Part shown: in pieces, positions 1 to 8,681 of the stretch | How the letters are laid out: every line of letters starts with the position of its first letter | Position numbering within the stretch: the stretch's first letter is position 1 | NCBI GenBank assembly: GCA_902768125.1 | Contig: CACXKA010000012.1 | Span: 1 to 54,475, forward strand | Direction of reading: 5' to 3' | Source of the DNA: an uncultured Bacteroidales bacterium | GTDB taxonomy: Bacteria > Bacteroidota > Bacteroidia > Bacteroidales > Bacteroidaceae | Length of the DNA stretch: 54,475 nucleotides | Notes under the pieces: generated by a model | What the model was told of the DNA's origin: nothing | The model's database searches: none | The model's input: only the letters and a program-made list of their open reading frames with translations | Program-made: the position numbers and the translations under genes

Positions 1-99
1 AGAAATCTCGCAATGCGTATTTAACATAAGATAGGTTAGGTTTCATCATTTGTCTCCAATTGTGGAATATCGTCAATATCCGTAATCTGTGGCAAAGGA
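1..99. repeat. Left copy of 99-bp terminal direct repeat
   Basis: Bases 1-99 are identical to bases 54377-54475. The repeat falls inside the 3' end of rmuC, which is complete across the join. An exact terminal repeat of this length, in coding sequence and without element features, is what an assembler leaves when it opens a circular molecule. I read it as an assembly overlap rather than a biological repeat. Confidence 0.9.
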
Positions 100-1403
100 T
101 TCTTATCACTCTGCTTGGCACCAAGCTTCTGAAGTTTAGCGCACGTGGTGAGAATGCTCTGTCCCTGTGGAGCGAGTTTTCTTCCACCATCCTCATACGC
201 TTTTGTGGCACGTTCAAGTGCAGTGCCAATATCTTGGTATTTCTTCATGAACTGTCCTACACGTTCCAACAATTCATTGGCAAGCGCATAGACTTTTTCA
301 TGGTTCTGTGCCTGAGCGATCTGCGTCCACGTGAGGTTGATGATACGAAGTGCTGCAAAGAGGGTCTGTTCGTCAGCAATGAAGACGTTTTGTGCCATCG
401 CATTGCGCCAAAGGTCAGGCTGTGCATTGAGTGCGGTCCACAGAGCTGCCGAATGAGGCACAAACATGATGACATAGTCCATTCTTGCCTTAGGCGGTTG
501 GATATAGGAGGAATAATCTTTTGTGGATAGTTCTCGAACATGCGACTTCAGACTGTCGATGTGTGCCTTGAGCAATCGTTTACGTTCTTCCTCCGTATTC
601 GCATTGGAATAATCCATAAATGCCGTGAGTGACACTTTCGAGTCGATAATCACTTCACGTCGCTGGTCAAGATGCAGGATAACATCAGGACGCATGGTGG
701 ATCCACTCTCAGTATGGATAATGTTGCCTACAGCATCGCGGATGTATGGTTGTGTGTCGTAATGGATTCCGCGTTTTAGTCCTTGACTTTCCAAAAGTTC
801 ATCGAGAATGGTCTCACCCCAGTCACCCTGTACTCGATTGCCAAGGCGGAAGGTGCGGTTCAATTCATCGGCACTCTTCATGGCTGCCTCACTCTGACGC
901 ATCATGTTCTCAATATTCGCCTTCATCTCGCCACCCATCTGCGTCTGCTTTTCAGTGTTCTCTGCCATCACCTGTTTCATCTGATCGATGGTCTCGCGCA
1001 ACGGATTCACGATTTGTCCGAGATTCTGATTGCTGGCATCGGCAAATTCTTTTTGGCGTTGTTTCAGCATCTCGTCTGTGGCCACCTTCATTTGAGCAGA
1101 CACCTTCGCCATCGTCTCATCGAATTGCCGTTGCTGTGTACGGAGAGCTTCTTGATGCACACGCTCTTTTTCATCCAAGGCACTTTGAAACGCCCTACTC
1201 TTCTCTTCGAGCGATCGCTGATAGTTTCGTTCTTTTTCCTGCATCAGTGATGCGGAGTTATCCTTTTCCGTTTTCAATTGCACTTCCAGCACACTGACCT
1301 GTGCGGTGGTTTTTCCATATCGATTCTGCATGACCAATGCGGTGATCAATGCTCCGACCAACGCACCTGATAAGATAGCTATAAGAATAATCACTGTATC
1401 CAT
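36..1403 (-). CDS. rmuC: DNA recombination protein RmuC
   Basis: 455 residues, a normal length for RmuC. An N-terminal membrane segment (about residues 4-25) is followed by a long charged coiled coil (about 30-170) and the conserved RmuC domain (about 180-430), with the typical region GDWGETILDELLE and the motif DSKVSL. RmuC is a membrane-anchored, nuclease-fold protein known to limit recombination at inverted repeats. A TACATTTG promoter element lies about 30 bp upstream. The gene converges on the HU gene across the circular join. The family assignment is firm, the precise biochemical role is not well known. Confidence 0.9.
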   Translation of the reverse strand: MDTVIILIAILSGALVGALITALVMQNRYGKTTAQVSVLEVQLKTEKDNSASLMQEKERNYQRSLEEKSRAFQSALDEKERVHQEALRTQQRQFDETMAKVSAQMKVATDEMLKQRQKEFADASNQNLGQIVNPLRETIDQMKQVMAENTEKQTQMGGEMKANIENMMRQSEAAMKSADELNRTFRLGNRVQGDWGETILDELLESQGLKRGIHYDTQPYIRDAVGNIIHTESGSTMRPDVILHLDQRREVIIDSKVSLTAFMDYSNANTEEERKRLLKAHIDSLKSHVRELSTKDYSSYIQPPKARMDYVIMFVPHSAALWTALNAQPDLWRNAMAQNVFIADEQTLFAALRIINLTWTQIAQAQNHEKVYALANELLERVGQFMKKYQDIGTALERATKAYEDGGRKLAPQGQSILTTCAKLQKLGAKQSDKNPLPQITDIDDIPQLETNDET

Positions 1404-1431
1404 GTTTACACATTATTTATATATATAGGTG

Positions 1432-1439
1432 CAAATGTA
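1432..1439 (-). promoter_or_regulatory. Promoter -7 element of rmuC
   Basis: TACATTTG on the minus strand matches the Bacteroidota -7 consensus TAnnTTTG, about 30 bp before the rmuC start. Confidence 0.5.
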
Positions 1440-1509
1440 CGGAAATTTCCTGACTTACACCATCAATAATCTCCAAAATATATAAAAAACAATCAGATGC
1501 ACAAAACGA

Positions 1510-1538
1510 AGTGGGTTGGACACAATGCCCAACCCACT
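1510..1538 (-). terminator. Hairpin terminator of the LruC-type gene
   Basis: A perfect 10-bp stem (AGTGGGTTGG with CCAACCCACT) with an 8-9 base loop lies just past the stop codon of the minus-strand gene. On that strand it is followed by a T-rich stretch (TTCGTTTT). Confidence 0.65.
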
Positions 1539-1567
1539 GATATGATGTATGAATATGAGAACTCAGA

Positions 1568-3247
1568 TTATTTGAAGAGGTAAGTCTCCTGAACATTTGT
1601 CTTCGTCCAGTCATTGGTCTTTCCGAAGTCACAATCGCCACTCATTTTGTTCACCCAATCTGGGAACTTAGGATAAGCCAATTCAATATTCTGATTCTCT
1701 TTTGTCCATTTAACCTTATTGCCAGGGATACAAATCTTCTGTGGTGCATCAGTTAAGTTCTCACCAACTCTAGGAAGAGTGAAGTCGTTTTTAGTTCTTG
1801 CACCCTGGAAGGCAGGATTCTCCACGTAGATAGGAATATTATCTGGATTCGATGAATTGATGGACATCGTAAACTCGTATGGTGCGCTCGTCAAATCGGT
1901 GCCAACATTGATAGGTTGGTAGAGCTTAGTTGTTTCATTATACTTGTCACCATGACCCAACATGTGGTGAACCTCGTGTGCTTCGTCTTGTGCGCCAAGG
2001 AAAATAGGATAAGTACCACCTGCTGCCTGCACCTTGATGTGAGCTGTAAAGTTAGGAGTTTCACCAGTGTAATAAACATCATACACAAGGTCATTGAAGT
2101 CATAATCGTAAGTGTTACCAAGGTCTTCACACATAATACGATACCAATCATGAACCTGTTCGCCGTTACCTGGAATAATCTTTATAATCCAGTCATTAAA
2201 GATATAATCACGAGGAATTTTCTTCTCATCTGGACCTTCAGACTCAAAGTCAAAACCAACATACCAATTGCCATGGAGTTGTACTAAACGGTAATGGTCA
2301 TAATAATCTCTACTGTCCAAAGAGTTGTGATAACCAAAGTTTGTTGTATTGCCATCAACAATAAGCATCATACCTTTTACATTATTCTGATAAGTGGCTC
2401 CATTGAAGTTGTAAAAATGGTTCTCATCATTAACACCACCATCACAGAAAAGATAATCCATATTCTGACCACCACCAACTTGATGTATAACATGATTCTG
2501 GTCTTCCCCTGCATATGTGTGAAGACCACGCCATACCTGCTGTACAAAATAGGAAGAAAGATTTAAGTCAGGATTGTTTACTTGTTCTACCTTCTTACTA
2601 AATTCGGCATACACATCAGCGACCTCGGCATCAGTCAAGGTGTTACATTGAGCCACATCACCAAGTGGAATCAACTCGTAATAACGCGTGCCTGAGGTAT
2701 TTTCTCCCTTTCCCTGCATGTAATCAATCACATCATCCTTTGTCCGGAACCAATGCTCCACCGCCTGTCCCTTACCATCTGTCTCACCTGGGAACTTACA
2801 ATGATAGTAACCCTCGTAATTATTGGGAGGAGTTTTAGTCTCACCATATTGTACCGTTTCACTTGTATTATAAGAATTTGACAGATAATAATTGTGAACA
2901 GGGAAACCTGGAATGGTTCTGCCTTCAGGAATCGTAAAGTCTATAACCATATCTTCTCCATTGACCTTATCCTTTATACATTGTACCCACATGTTGCTGT
3001 TAGGAGAAGATATACGAGTACCCATCTCATCTTCACTACCCTTTTCTCCAAAACCCCATGTGTGGTCAGGGTCAATGCCTCCGAAGTGTTCGGCGAAGTT
3101 TTCGGCATACTCATTAAGGACTTTTAATTCCTCATCAGTATAGTCCACTACGTTCTCGGACATGCCCGGGTCATAATCACTGCAGGCTGCGAACAAAGTG
3201 ATGGCAGCTGCTGCTGAAAGATAATGTTTAATGTTCATAACATTCAT
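1568..3247 (-). CDS. LruC/DUF4842-type surface lipoprotein (paralog 1)
   Basis: 559 residues. A lipoprotein signal ends in the lipobox LFAAC, with Cys22 followed by SDYD. An N-terminal segment, FGGIDPDHTWGFGEKG, is shared with the other two paralogs in this window (FGDIDPEQDWN and FGRIDPQQDWN). Around residue 370 comes CEDLGNTYDYDFNDLVYDV, the Asp/Asn-rich signature of LruC/DUF4842 domains. The D-x-D-x-N-D spacing suggests a metal site, probably calcium, but that is inference. The first Met (3247) and Met4 (3238) are both possible starts. The 5' leader is about 150 nt. Function unknown; probably exposed on the outer membrane. Confidence 0.75.
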   Translation of the reverse strand: MNVMNIKHYLSAAAAITLFAACSDYDPGMSENVVDYTDEELKVLNEYAENFAEHFGGIDPDHTWGFGEKGSEDEMGTRISSPNSNMWVQCIKDKVNGEDMVIDFTIPEGRTIPGFPVHNYYLSNSYNTSETVQYGETKTPPNNYEGYYHCKFPGETDGKGQAVEHWFRTKDDVIDYMQGKGENTSGTRYYELIPLGDVAQCNTLTDAEVADVYAEFSKKVEQVNNPDLNLSSYFVQQVWRGLHTYAGEDQNHVIHQVGGGQNMDYLFCDGGVNDENHFYNFNGATYQNNVKGMMLIVDGNTTNFGYHNSLDSRDYYDHYRLVQLHGNWYVGFDFESEGPDEKKIPRDYIFNDWIIKIIPGNGEQVHDWYRIMCEDLGNTYDYDFNDLVYDVYYTGETPNFTAHIKVQAAGGTYPIFLGAQDEAHEVHHMLGHGDKYNETTKLYQPINVGTDLTSAPYEFTMSINSSNPDNIPIYVENPAFQGARTKNDFTLPRVGENLTDAPQKICIPGNKVKWTKENQNIELAYPKFPDWVNKMSGDCDFGKTNDWTKTNVQETYLFK

Positions 3248-3403
3248 TTTTTATTGTTATACTTTAGTTGTTTTATTTCAATTATTGTTGTTTCACATCC
3301 GAATTGTATTGTTCTCGTACATAGACGGTCCAAAGTAAGTACCTATCTTCTCATGTCGCCGTCATCAACATTTCTTTTCTAGCACAGCCGTACGATTCTT
3401 GTG

Positions 3404-3411
3404 CAAAGGTA
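3404..3411 (-). promoter_or_regulatory. Promoter -7 element of LruC paralog 1
   Basis: TACCTTTG on the minus strand, in the 332-bp divergent gap 3248-3579. It implies a leader of about 150 nt. Confidence 0.5.
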
Positions 3412-3516
3412 CAAAATTTTTTGAATCTTTAATTAAATAATGTGTCATTTTTTTGCAATTTCAAGAATTTTTTCCTATTTTTTGACAATTTTGTTTTTTT
3501 TACCCATAAAAATGCG

Positions 3517-3524
3517 TACCTTTG
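3517..3524 (+). promoter_or_regulatory. Promoter of the coiled-coil/beta-barrel gene
   Basis: TACCTTTG with an upstream TTTG near 3490, the usual Bacteroidota -33/-7 spacing, 55 bp before the start at 3580. The rest of the divergent gap 3248-3579 is AT-rich and holds no gene I can support. Confidence 0.55.
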
Positions 3525-3579
3525 TGCTGAATAACTGAACAAGAAAAAGAGAAAGAAATCATAAAAACTAACTACGTAC

Positions 3580-4683
3580 ATGAAAAAGATAATCACACTT
3601 GCATTGTTGGCAACATGCTTGATGTCGCTTCACGCACAAGATTTAGAAACTGTGCAAAAAGCTGCCGAAGAGGCAAGAAAAGCTGAGGCAAGAGCGGAAG
3701 AAGCACGGAAGAATGCTGAAGCAGCTGCCAAAAGAGTTGAAGAGGCGAGAAAAAGGGCTGGCAAGGACGCAGGCGCAAGAACAGGTGTCAGCAATTCCAT
3801 GCCATCGGAAGAATTTTTACGTATCGTCGAAGAACAACAGCGCATGAAGGAGAAAGCACGTGAGAAAAGAGAGGGAAAAATTGGTAGAACTGCCACTGAC
3901 TCGCTTCGCTGGGTAAAGAACCAGATGAAGCTGCATACATGGCCACGCAAATGGTTCGTTGGAGGCAATCTCAACATCAACTTTAGTGCAGGTGATAACG
4001 TAACCGATCACCCACCTTTCCGTTATTTCAGTGATGCGCTCGGATTGGGACTTGAAATTTATGGAGGAAAATATTTCAATCGTAAAATTGGCGCACGTGC
4101 AGGTCTCGGAATCCACAACGTGAAAAACCGTGTGGACTATGAGACTGTAGATCAGGCATGGCATGGGCCACAACTCGTCAGAACTGATGAATCAGGGAAT
4201 AAAATACCTCTATATACTGACAATGGCTTTTTCCGATTTACGGCAATGGAACTCTATGCCGATGTCCTTTTTGATGTGACAGGTGTCGCACTGACCAATA
4301 AGTTCTATCCATTGCACGTGCAAGTAGTCATGGGTGTAGGTATGATGATGTCAGGCAAAAAATCACTGAAAGACCCTGGTATGCTCAACACATTGGAACA
4401 GGCTCCTTTTGACCCTAATAATCTCGACAAAGGACAGCGCTATGTCGTAGATGGGAAGAAAACTGGTGCAGCAAGTTTCGAATCACGCGTAAGACATCGT
4501 GGAAACCATGTAGGCATCGCTGGTCGCGCAGGACTGATGTTTGATTACCGTTTCAACAAAAAGTGCGCTGCCAACCTCGAACTGATGGCAACGGTTACAG
4601 ATGATAAGTTTGAGGGCATCAAATATGACGAACCTTTCGACATCCTCCTCAAATTATCGGGCGGCGTGAAGTATTACTTCTAA
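3580..4683 (+). CDS. Secreted coiled-coil protein with outer-membrane beta-barrel-like domain
   Basis: 367 residues. A Sec signal peptide (about 1-19, ending LHAQ) is followed by an Ala/Glu/Lys/Arg heptad-rich helix (about 22-110). From about residue 125 to the C-terminal aromatic KYYF the sequence alternates aromatic and polar residues as in outer-membrane beta-barrels. The helical part could span the periplasm or touch peptidoglycan. Single-gene transcript: its own promoter lies upstream and a shared hairpin follows the stop. I do not recognise a named family. Confidence 0.6.
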   Translation: MKKIITLALLATCLMSLHAQDLETVQKAAEEARKAEARAEEARKNAEAAAKRVEEARKRAGKDAGARTGVSNSMPSEEFLRIVEEQQRMKEKAREKREGKIGRTATDSLRWVKNQMKLHTWPRKWFVGGNLNINFSAGDNVTDHPPFRYFSDALGLGLEIYGGKYFNRKIGARAGLGIHNVKNRVDYETVDQAWHGPQLVRTDESGNKIPLYTDNGFFRFTAMELYADVLFDVTGVALTNKFYPLHVQVVMGVGMMMSGKKSLKDPGMLNTLEQAPFDPNNLDKGQRYVVDGKKTGAASFESRVRHRGNHVGIAGRAGLMFDYRFNKKCAANLELMATVTDDKFEGIKYDEPFDILLKLSGGVKYYF

Positions 4684-4706
4684 GACAAAGATTCCTAAAC
4701 ATAAAA

Positions 4707-4736
4707 AAGGGGCGCATCAATACGGATGTGCCCCTT
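4707..4736. terminator. Bidirectional terminator between convergent genes
   Basis: AAGGGGCGCATC pairs with GATGTGCCCCTT (one wobble) around a 6-base loop, with A-rich sequence on one side and T-rich on the other. It sits between the stops at 4683 (+) and 4745 (-). Confidence 0.75.
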
Positions 4737-4744
4737 CTTGTTTA

Positions 4745-5209
4745 TTACTCGGTTGGGATTTCTCCCTTGATGTTTTCCAGTTCTTCCTCGATATTCTCAA
4801 AGTCGCCCTTAAAGCTGACTGCGATAGCTTGTGGTTTCTTATAAACGAGCATCACCACACGGCTTGGGTCTTTTTTCGACTGCATCACAGTCACATCTCG
4901 ACCATCCTTCTTGGTGGAGAGAATCGTTTTGAAACCCTTACCTGACAACTGCCCAGGCAACTTGGTACCCAATTTCTTGCCTGCCTTATCACCACGAGAG
5001 ACAAGAATCTTCATGCTCTCGATACGCTCTACCATCTGTGCGAGACCTGGCACGTCAAACTGATCAAGCGGCACACGCTCCAACATGTTCTTTGTGACAT
5101 ACGTGGTGTTCATATCACCCATAGCACTGTACTTTTCAAATACATCGTCTTGTGCGCTCATCGTCAAAGTCGCAAAGAGCACAGCCATTGTCATAACTAA
5201 TCTGTTCAT
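4745..5209 (-). CDS. DUF4252-family secreted protein
   Basis: 154 residues. A signal peptide ends around MSAQ (about residue 20). The body has the DUF4252 pattern: an N-terminal segment predicted to end in MLERVP, a central VERIESMKILVSRGDKAG, a KDGRDVTVM strand, and a C-terminal acidic ENIKGEI. Proteins of this family are small, exported and of unknown function in Bacteroidota. It is divergent from the M23 peptidase gene, each with its own TAACTTTG element, so the two may respond to the same envelope conditions. That link is inference. Confidence 0.6.
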   Translation of the reverse strand: MNRLVMTMAVLFATLTMSAQDDVFEKYSAMGDMNTTYVTKNMLERVPLDQFDVPGLAQMVERIESMKILVSRGDKAGKKLGTKLPGQLSGKGFKTILSTKKDGRDVTVMQSKKDPSRVVMLVYKKPQAIAVSFKGDFENIEEELENIKGEIPTE

Positions 5210-5247
5210 TTTCCTTTACTTTTAATCTTTGTTAGTTGAAACGGCTG

Positions 5248-5255
5248 CAAAGTTA
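5248..5255 (-). promoter_or_regulatory. Promoter -7 element of DUF4252 gene
   Basis: TAACTTTG on the minus strand, 39 bp before the start codon at 5209. Confidence 0.5.
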
Positions 5256-5287
5256 GAACTTTTTTCTCAAATACGGAAATTATTCCG

Positions 5288-5295
5288 TAACTTTG
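5288..5295 (+). promoter_or_regulatory. Promoter -7 element of M23 peptidase-cobW operon
   Basis: TAACTTTG on the plus strand, 24 bp before the start codon at 5319. It is separated from the divergent promoter by only about 30 bp. Confidence 0.5.
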
Positions 5296-5318
5296 CACCC
5301 AGAAAGGATTCATGAAGA

Positions 5319-5927
5319 ATGAAAACAAGATTATTGACACTCATGATGGCAACGACAACGGCACTGCTGCTGACAGGTTGCTTCACATCACACAAAGGAA
5401 CAAAAGGTGACAACACCGTATTAGCAACGGAAGATCCGTTCGCCAAAACGGATGAAGTGACGATTAACTTCAAGAAGTACAAGGGAAAAGAATGGCATTA
5501 CCCCCTTGAGGGAGCAAAAGTCATCAGCCCCTTCGGTGGCAAACGTCCCAACCACAAGGGAACAGACATCAAGACCAAGGCAAAAGACAAAGTGAAAGCG
5601 GCATTCGAGGGTGTCGTCACCTTCTCTGGAGAGATGAGTGGTTACGGAAATGTCATCTTTGTCCACCACCCTAGTGGACTTGAAACACGCTATGCCCACA
5701 ACTCGAAGAACATTGCCAAAAAGGGTGAGAAAGTGAAGGCAGGTGATGTGCTGGCATTAGAGGGAAAGACAGGGAACGCCACAACGGAGCATGTCCACTT
5801 TGAAACCCGAATCGGCGGTCAAGCCTTTGATAGCGAACTCATCTTTGACCATAAGAAGAACACCCTTCGCGATGTGAAACTGACAGCAAAGAAACGCAAT
5901 GGAACAATTGAAGTAAAAGCAAAGTAA
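5319..5927 (+). CDS. M23-family metallopeptidase lipoprotein (LytM-type)
   Basis: 202 residues. Lipobox LTGC with Cys21, so it is lipid-anchored. The LytM/M23 domain covers about residues 62-170 with the full set of zinc and catalytic positions: H79-x3-D83 (NHKGTD), H127 (RYAH) and H158-x-H160 (EHVHFE). The family cleaves peptidoglycan cross-bridges or, when degenerate, activates amidases. All key residues are present, so an active endopeptidase is likely. The cobW-type gene starts 21 bp downstream, so the two are probably co-transcribed and this zinc enzyme would share an mRNA with a metal chaperone. Confidence 0.85.
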   Translation: MKTRLLTLMMATTTALLLTGCFTSHKGTKGDNTVLATEDPFAKTDEVTINFKKYKGKEWHYPLEGAKVISPFGGKRPNHKGTDIKTKAKDKVKAAFEGVVTFSGEMSGYGNVIFVHHPSGLETRYAHNSKNIAKKGEKVKAGDVLALEGKTGNATTEHVHFETRIGGQAFDSELIFDHKKNTLRDVKLTAKKRNGTIEVKAK

Positions 5928-5947
5928 AATATTATAATTATATAGAA

Positions 5948-7201
5948 ATGAAACAAATACCAGTTCTCCTTTTAACAGGATATCTAGGCAGCGGAAAGAC
6001 CACATTGCTCAATCGCATACTTAGCAATAAGCAAGGTATCAAGTTCGCCGTCATCGTCAACGACATCGGTGAAGTGAATATTGATGCCGACCTTATCCAA
6101 CAGGGGGGCATCGTGGATCAAAAGGACGATTCACTTGTCGCCCTACAAAACGGTTGCATCTGCTGCACATTGAAGATGGATCTCGTCGAGCAGCTGACGG
6201 ACATTGCCCGTATGCACAAGTTCGATTATATCGTCATTGAGGCATCAGGCATCTGCGAACCTGCCCCTATCGCCCAAACCATCTGTTCCATCCCCACGAT
6301 GGAACCTCGTTATTGGGCAGACGGATTGGCACGTCTCGATTGTATTGTCACCGTGGTGGATGCCCTCCGTATGAAAGACGAATTTGGGAATGGTGATGCG
6401 CTGACGAAACCCAATATTGCGGAAGAAGACATCGAGAACCTCGTCATCCAACAAATAGAGTTCTGCAACATCGTTTTGCTCAACAAGGCTGCCGAAGTGG
6501 AGCCACAGGAATTGACACGCATCAAGGAAATCATCCGTGCCCTCCAACCCAAGGCAGAAATCATCGAATGTAACTACGGCGATGTGGATTTCGACAAGAT
6601 ATTGAATACGAACATGTTCGACTTCGACAAAGTAGCCACCTCAGCTGCATGGATTGAAGCGGTGGAGGGTGAACATCACGACGAAGATGAAGATGAAGAC
6701 GACGATGAGGAGGAGGAAGAAGAACACGAACACCACCATCACGACCATGATCATGAGCACCATCACCATGAGCATGAGCATGAAGGGCACCACCATCATC
6801 ACCATCACGATGAGGGCGAGGCAGAAGAATACGGCATCGGCACCTACGTGTATTATGCCCGTCGTCCTATGAAACTCGGCATGTTCGACGATTTCGTAGC
6901 ACGCCTATGGCCGAAGAATATCATCCGTGCCAAGGGAATCTGCTGGTTCAAAGGCGAGGAGGACATTTGTTATCTTTTTGAACAGGCAGGAAAGCAATTC
7001 TCTCTCAAGAATTGTGGACAATGGTATGCTACAATGCCCAAAGACCAACTTGACCGCCTTTTGGCAGCCGAGCCCAAATTGAAAGCCGATTGGGATGCTG
7101 AGTATGGCGACCGCATGCAAAAGCTCGTCTTTATTGGCCAACACATGGACAAGGACATGAAGCATTTTCTCAAGGAAATGTTGGATATGTGCTTGGCATA
7201 A
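5948..7201 (+). CDS. CobW/COG0523 G3E GTPase, putative zinc metallochaperone
   Basis: 417 residues. Walker A GYLGSGKT at 11-18, the COG0523 metal motif CxCC at C70-I-C72-C73, and a CobW C-terminal domain after about residue 300. Between the two domains (about 235-295) lies a run of Asp/Glu followed by many His-rich clusters, typical of zinc- or nickel-binding G3E proteins. Members couple GTP hydrolysis to metal transfer to client enzymes, often when zinc is scarce. It is co-directional with and 20 bp behind an M23 zinc peptidase gene. The metal is inferred from family knowledge. No Zur-like operator could be identified by eye. Confidence 0.88.
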   Translation: MKQIPVLLLTGYLGSGKTTLLNRILSNKQGIKFAVIVNDIGEVNIDADLIQQGGIVDQKDDSLVALQNGCICCTLKMDLVEQLTDIARMHKFDYIVIEASGICEPAPIAQTICSIPTMEPRYWADGLARLDCIVTVVDALRMKDEFGNGDALTKPNIAEEDIENLVIQQIEFCNIVLLNKAAEVEPQELTRIKEIIRALQPKAEIIECNYGDVDFDKILNTNMFDFDKVATSAAWIEAVEGEHHDEDEDEDDDEEEEEEHEHHHHDHDHEHHHHEHEHEGHHHHHHHDEGEAEEYGIGTYVYYARRPMKLGMFDDFVARLWPKNIIRAKGICWFKGEEDICYLFEQAGKQFSLKNCGQWYATMPKDQLDRLLAAEPKLKADWDAEYGDRMQKLVFIGQHMDKDMKHFLKEMLDMCLA

Positions 7202-7212
7202 CAACGAACCAT

Positions 7213-7284
7213 TTTTTGCGCCCTAACTAGAAAAATATTTTTTCCTAACTAGGCAGATAATTTTTCCTAGTTAGGGCGCAAAAT
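7213..7284. promoter_or_regulatory. CCTAACTAGG palindrome cluster, candidate partition site and/or terminator
   Basis: Two long arms (about 7213-7230 and 7267-7284) form an inverted repeat containing GCGCCCTAACTAG and CTAGTTAGGGCGC. A third copy, CCTAACTAGG, sits between them at 7244-7253 and is nearly self-complementary. The cluster is between the cobW stop (7201) and the parA promoter (7340). It could be the centromere or operator for the Par proteins. The outer arms could also serve as a terminator hairpin. Confidence 0.45.
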
Positions 7285-7339
7285 AATTACATAATAAAAT
7301 TATTTCGTCTAAATGTTTTGTTGTTATCAAAAAAAGTGT

Positions 7340-7347
7340 TAACTTTG
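7340..7347 (+). promoter_or_regulatory. Promoter -7 element of the parA operon
   Basis: TAACTTTG with an upstream TTTG at 7317-7320, 29 bp before the parA start. Confidence 0.55.
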
Positions 7348-7376
7348 CAACAATTCTAATTGATAACGAAAGGATT

Positions 7377-8186
7377 ATGACGAAAATCATTAGTTTTCTG
7401 AACCATAAGGGCGGTGTGGCAAAGACGACCACGTGCGCCAATTTAGCTACGGCTTTATGGATTCTGGGCAAGAAAGTGCTCATTATCGACACCGACCAAC
7501 AGTGCAATCTGTCTGGAGTGCTTGGCTTTTCGCAGAAAGAGGGAGACCCCACTTTGAGCGAATGGCTGAAGGAACCTGTACCAGCCCCTATCTATATTAG
7601 GTATGACGGCTTGGAGTATATCCCTGCCTCGAAAGCACTGAGAAACATTGAGGCAGAATTGCTGAACAAGCGAAGCCGTGAAACCATCCTTGCCCGCAAG
7701 TTGGAACAGGTGAAAGCCGAGTATGATTATGTCGTCATTGATTGTGCTCCGGGCAATTCAGTATTGAACGACAATGCGATGTCAGCATCAGATTCTATCA
7801 TCATTCCCACCGAATGCAGCGGATTCTCGTTGCAGGGTATGCAGAACCTCCTGATGTCCATTAAAGAAATACAGCAAGAGATAAAGCCTGACCTGCAGAT
7901 TGAAGGTTACTTGCTCGTGAAGTATGACAAGCAGACGAAGATTGCCAAGGAGGTGAGCCGCTACTTCGAGAAGCAGAGTGAGGTGCCCACGCTGAAGACG
8001 AAAATCCGCAAATGCGTGAAATTTGATGAAAGTCCATTGGGACATCAGACAATCTTCGAGTATGCGCCTGAAAGCAATGGTGCAGAGGATTACATGCGAT
8101 TAGCTGAGGAGCTGACAGGCGAGAAACGTCCGAAAGACTGGAAGATTCGTGCCATCAAAGCAGAAGAAGAGAATGAGGAAGAGTAA
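7377..8186 (+). CDS. parA: ParA-family partition ATPase
   Basis: 269 residues. Deviant Walker A KGGVAKTTT at 11-19, with both the signature Lys11 and the P-loop Lys16. Walker A' is IDTD at 37-40 and Walker B is VVIDCAPG near residue 120. There is no N-terminal helix-turn-helix extension, so this is the short (type Ib/Soj-like) form. ParA proteins form an ATP-dependent DNA-bound gradient that moves a partner-centromere complex. The start at 7377 fits the promoter at 7340 and the conserved MTKIISFLNHKGG opening. It is followed 70 bp later by a small basic protein likely to be its partner. Confidence 0.92.
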   Translation: MTKIISFLNHKGGVAKTTTCANLATALWILGKKVLIIDTDQQCNLSGVLGFSQKEGDPTLSEWLKEPVPAPIYIRYDGLEYIPASKALRNIEAELLNKRSRETILARKLEQVKAEYDYVVIDCAPGNSVLNDNAMSASDSIIIPTECSGFSLQGMQNLLMSIKEIQQEIKPDLQIEGYLLVKYDKQTKIAKEVSRYFEKQSEVPTLKTKIRKCVKFDESPLGHQTIFEYAPESNGAEDYMRLAEELTGEKRPKDWKIRAIKAEEENEEE

Positions 8187-8256
8187 CCCCCTACCCTTCT
8201 TTGAGATTATTAAAAGACCTATCAACAAACCCTAAAGTCCCCAAAACTATACCTAT

Positions 8257-8679
8257 ATGGCTGTCAACAAACGTAAAGAATTGGGCATCGGAAACTTCCT
8301 CGAAGAAGTGAAAGCCGATCAAACCACCCCATCGCGCACCAGCGCACCTAATCCAGAGTCAGAAGCATCTGCACAAGAAGAAGAAGCTTATTATGCTCCT
8401 GCGACTACGCAACCACGCGGAGTGCCCTACCCTTCTGTGGGACGTCCTGCCAAGAAGCAGTCGTTGCTGAGCAAGAAACTCGCCAAGCTCGTCTATATTG
8501 ATGACGAAACCGAGTTACAGCTCCGTCTTATCAAGACTTTCCAGAACTACGACTACAAAGAAGTCATCTTCACCGCCATCCACGAGTTTATGGAGCACCA
8601 TTATCGTGACATGCGACTCGATGAGAGCGGTGCGAAGAAGGTGGACAAAATCATCAAGGAATATAAAACCCGTAGTTAA
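8257..8679 (+). CDS. Small ParA-partner protein (putative centromere-binding)
   Basis: 140 residues. A basic N-terminus (MAVNKRKELGIGNFLEEVK) is followed by a Pro/Ala/Ser-rich linker (about 25-70) and a C-terminal helical domain (about 75-140) beginning KLAKLVYIDDETELQLRLI. The disordered basic front plus a small folded end, directly behind parA, is the architecture of ribbon-helix-helix-type partition partners and of some Bacteroidota mobile-element proteins. I cannot confirm the fold by eye. It ends 2 bp before the DUF4421 gene. Confidence 0.6.
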   Translation: MAVNKRKELGIGNFLEEVKADQTTPSRTSAPNPESEASAQEEEAYYAPATTQPRGVPYPSVGRPAKKQSLLSKKLAKLVYIDDETELQLRLIKTFQNYDYKEVIFTAIHEFMEHHYRDMRLDESGAKKVDKIIKEYKTRS

Positions 8680-8681
8680 TC

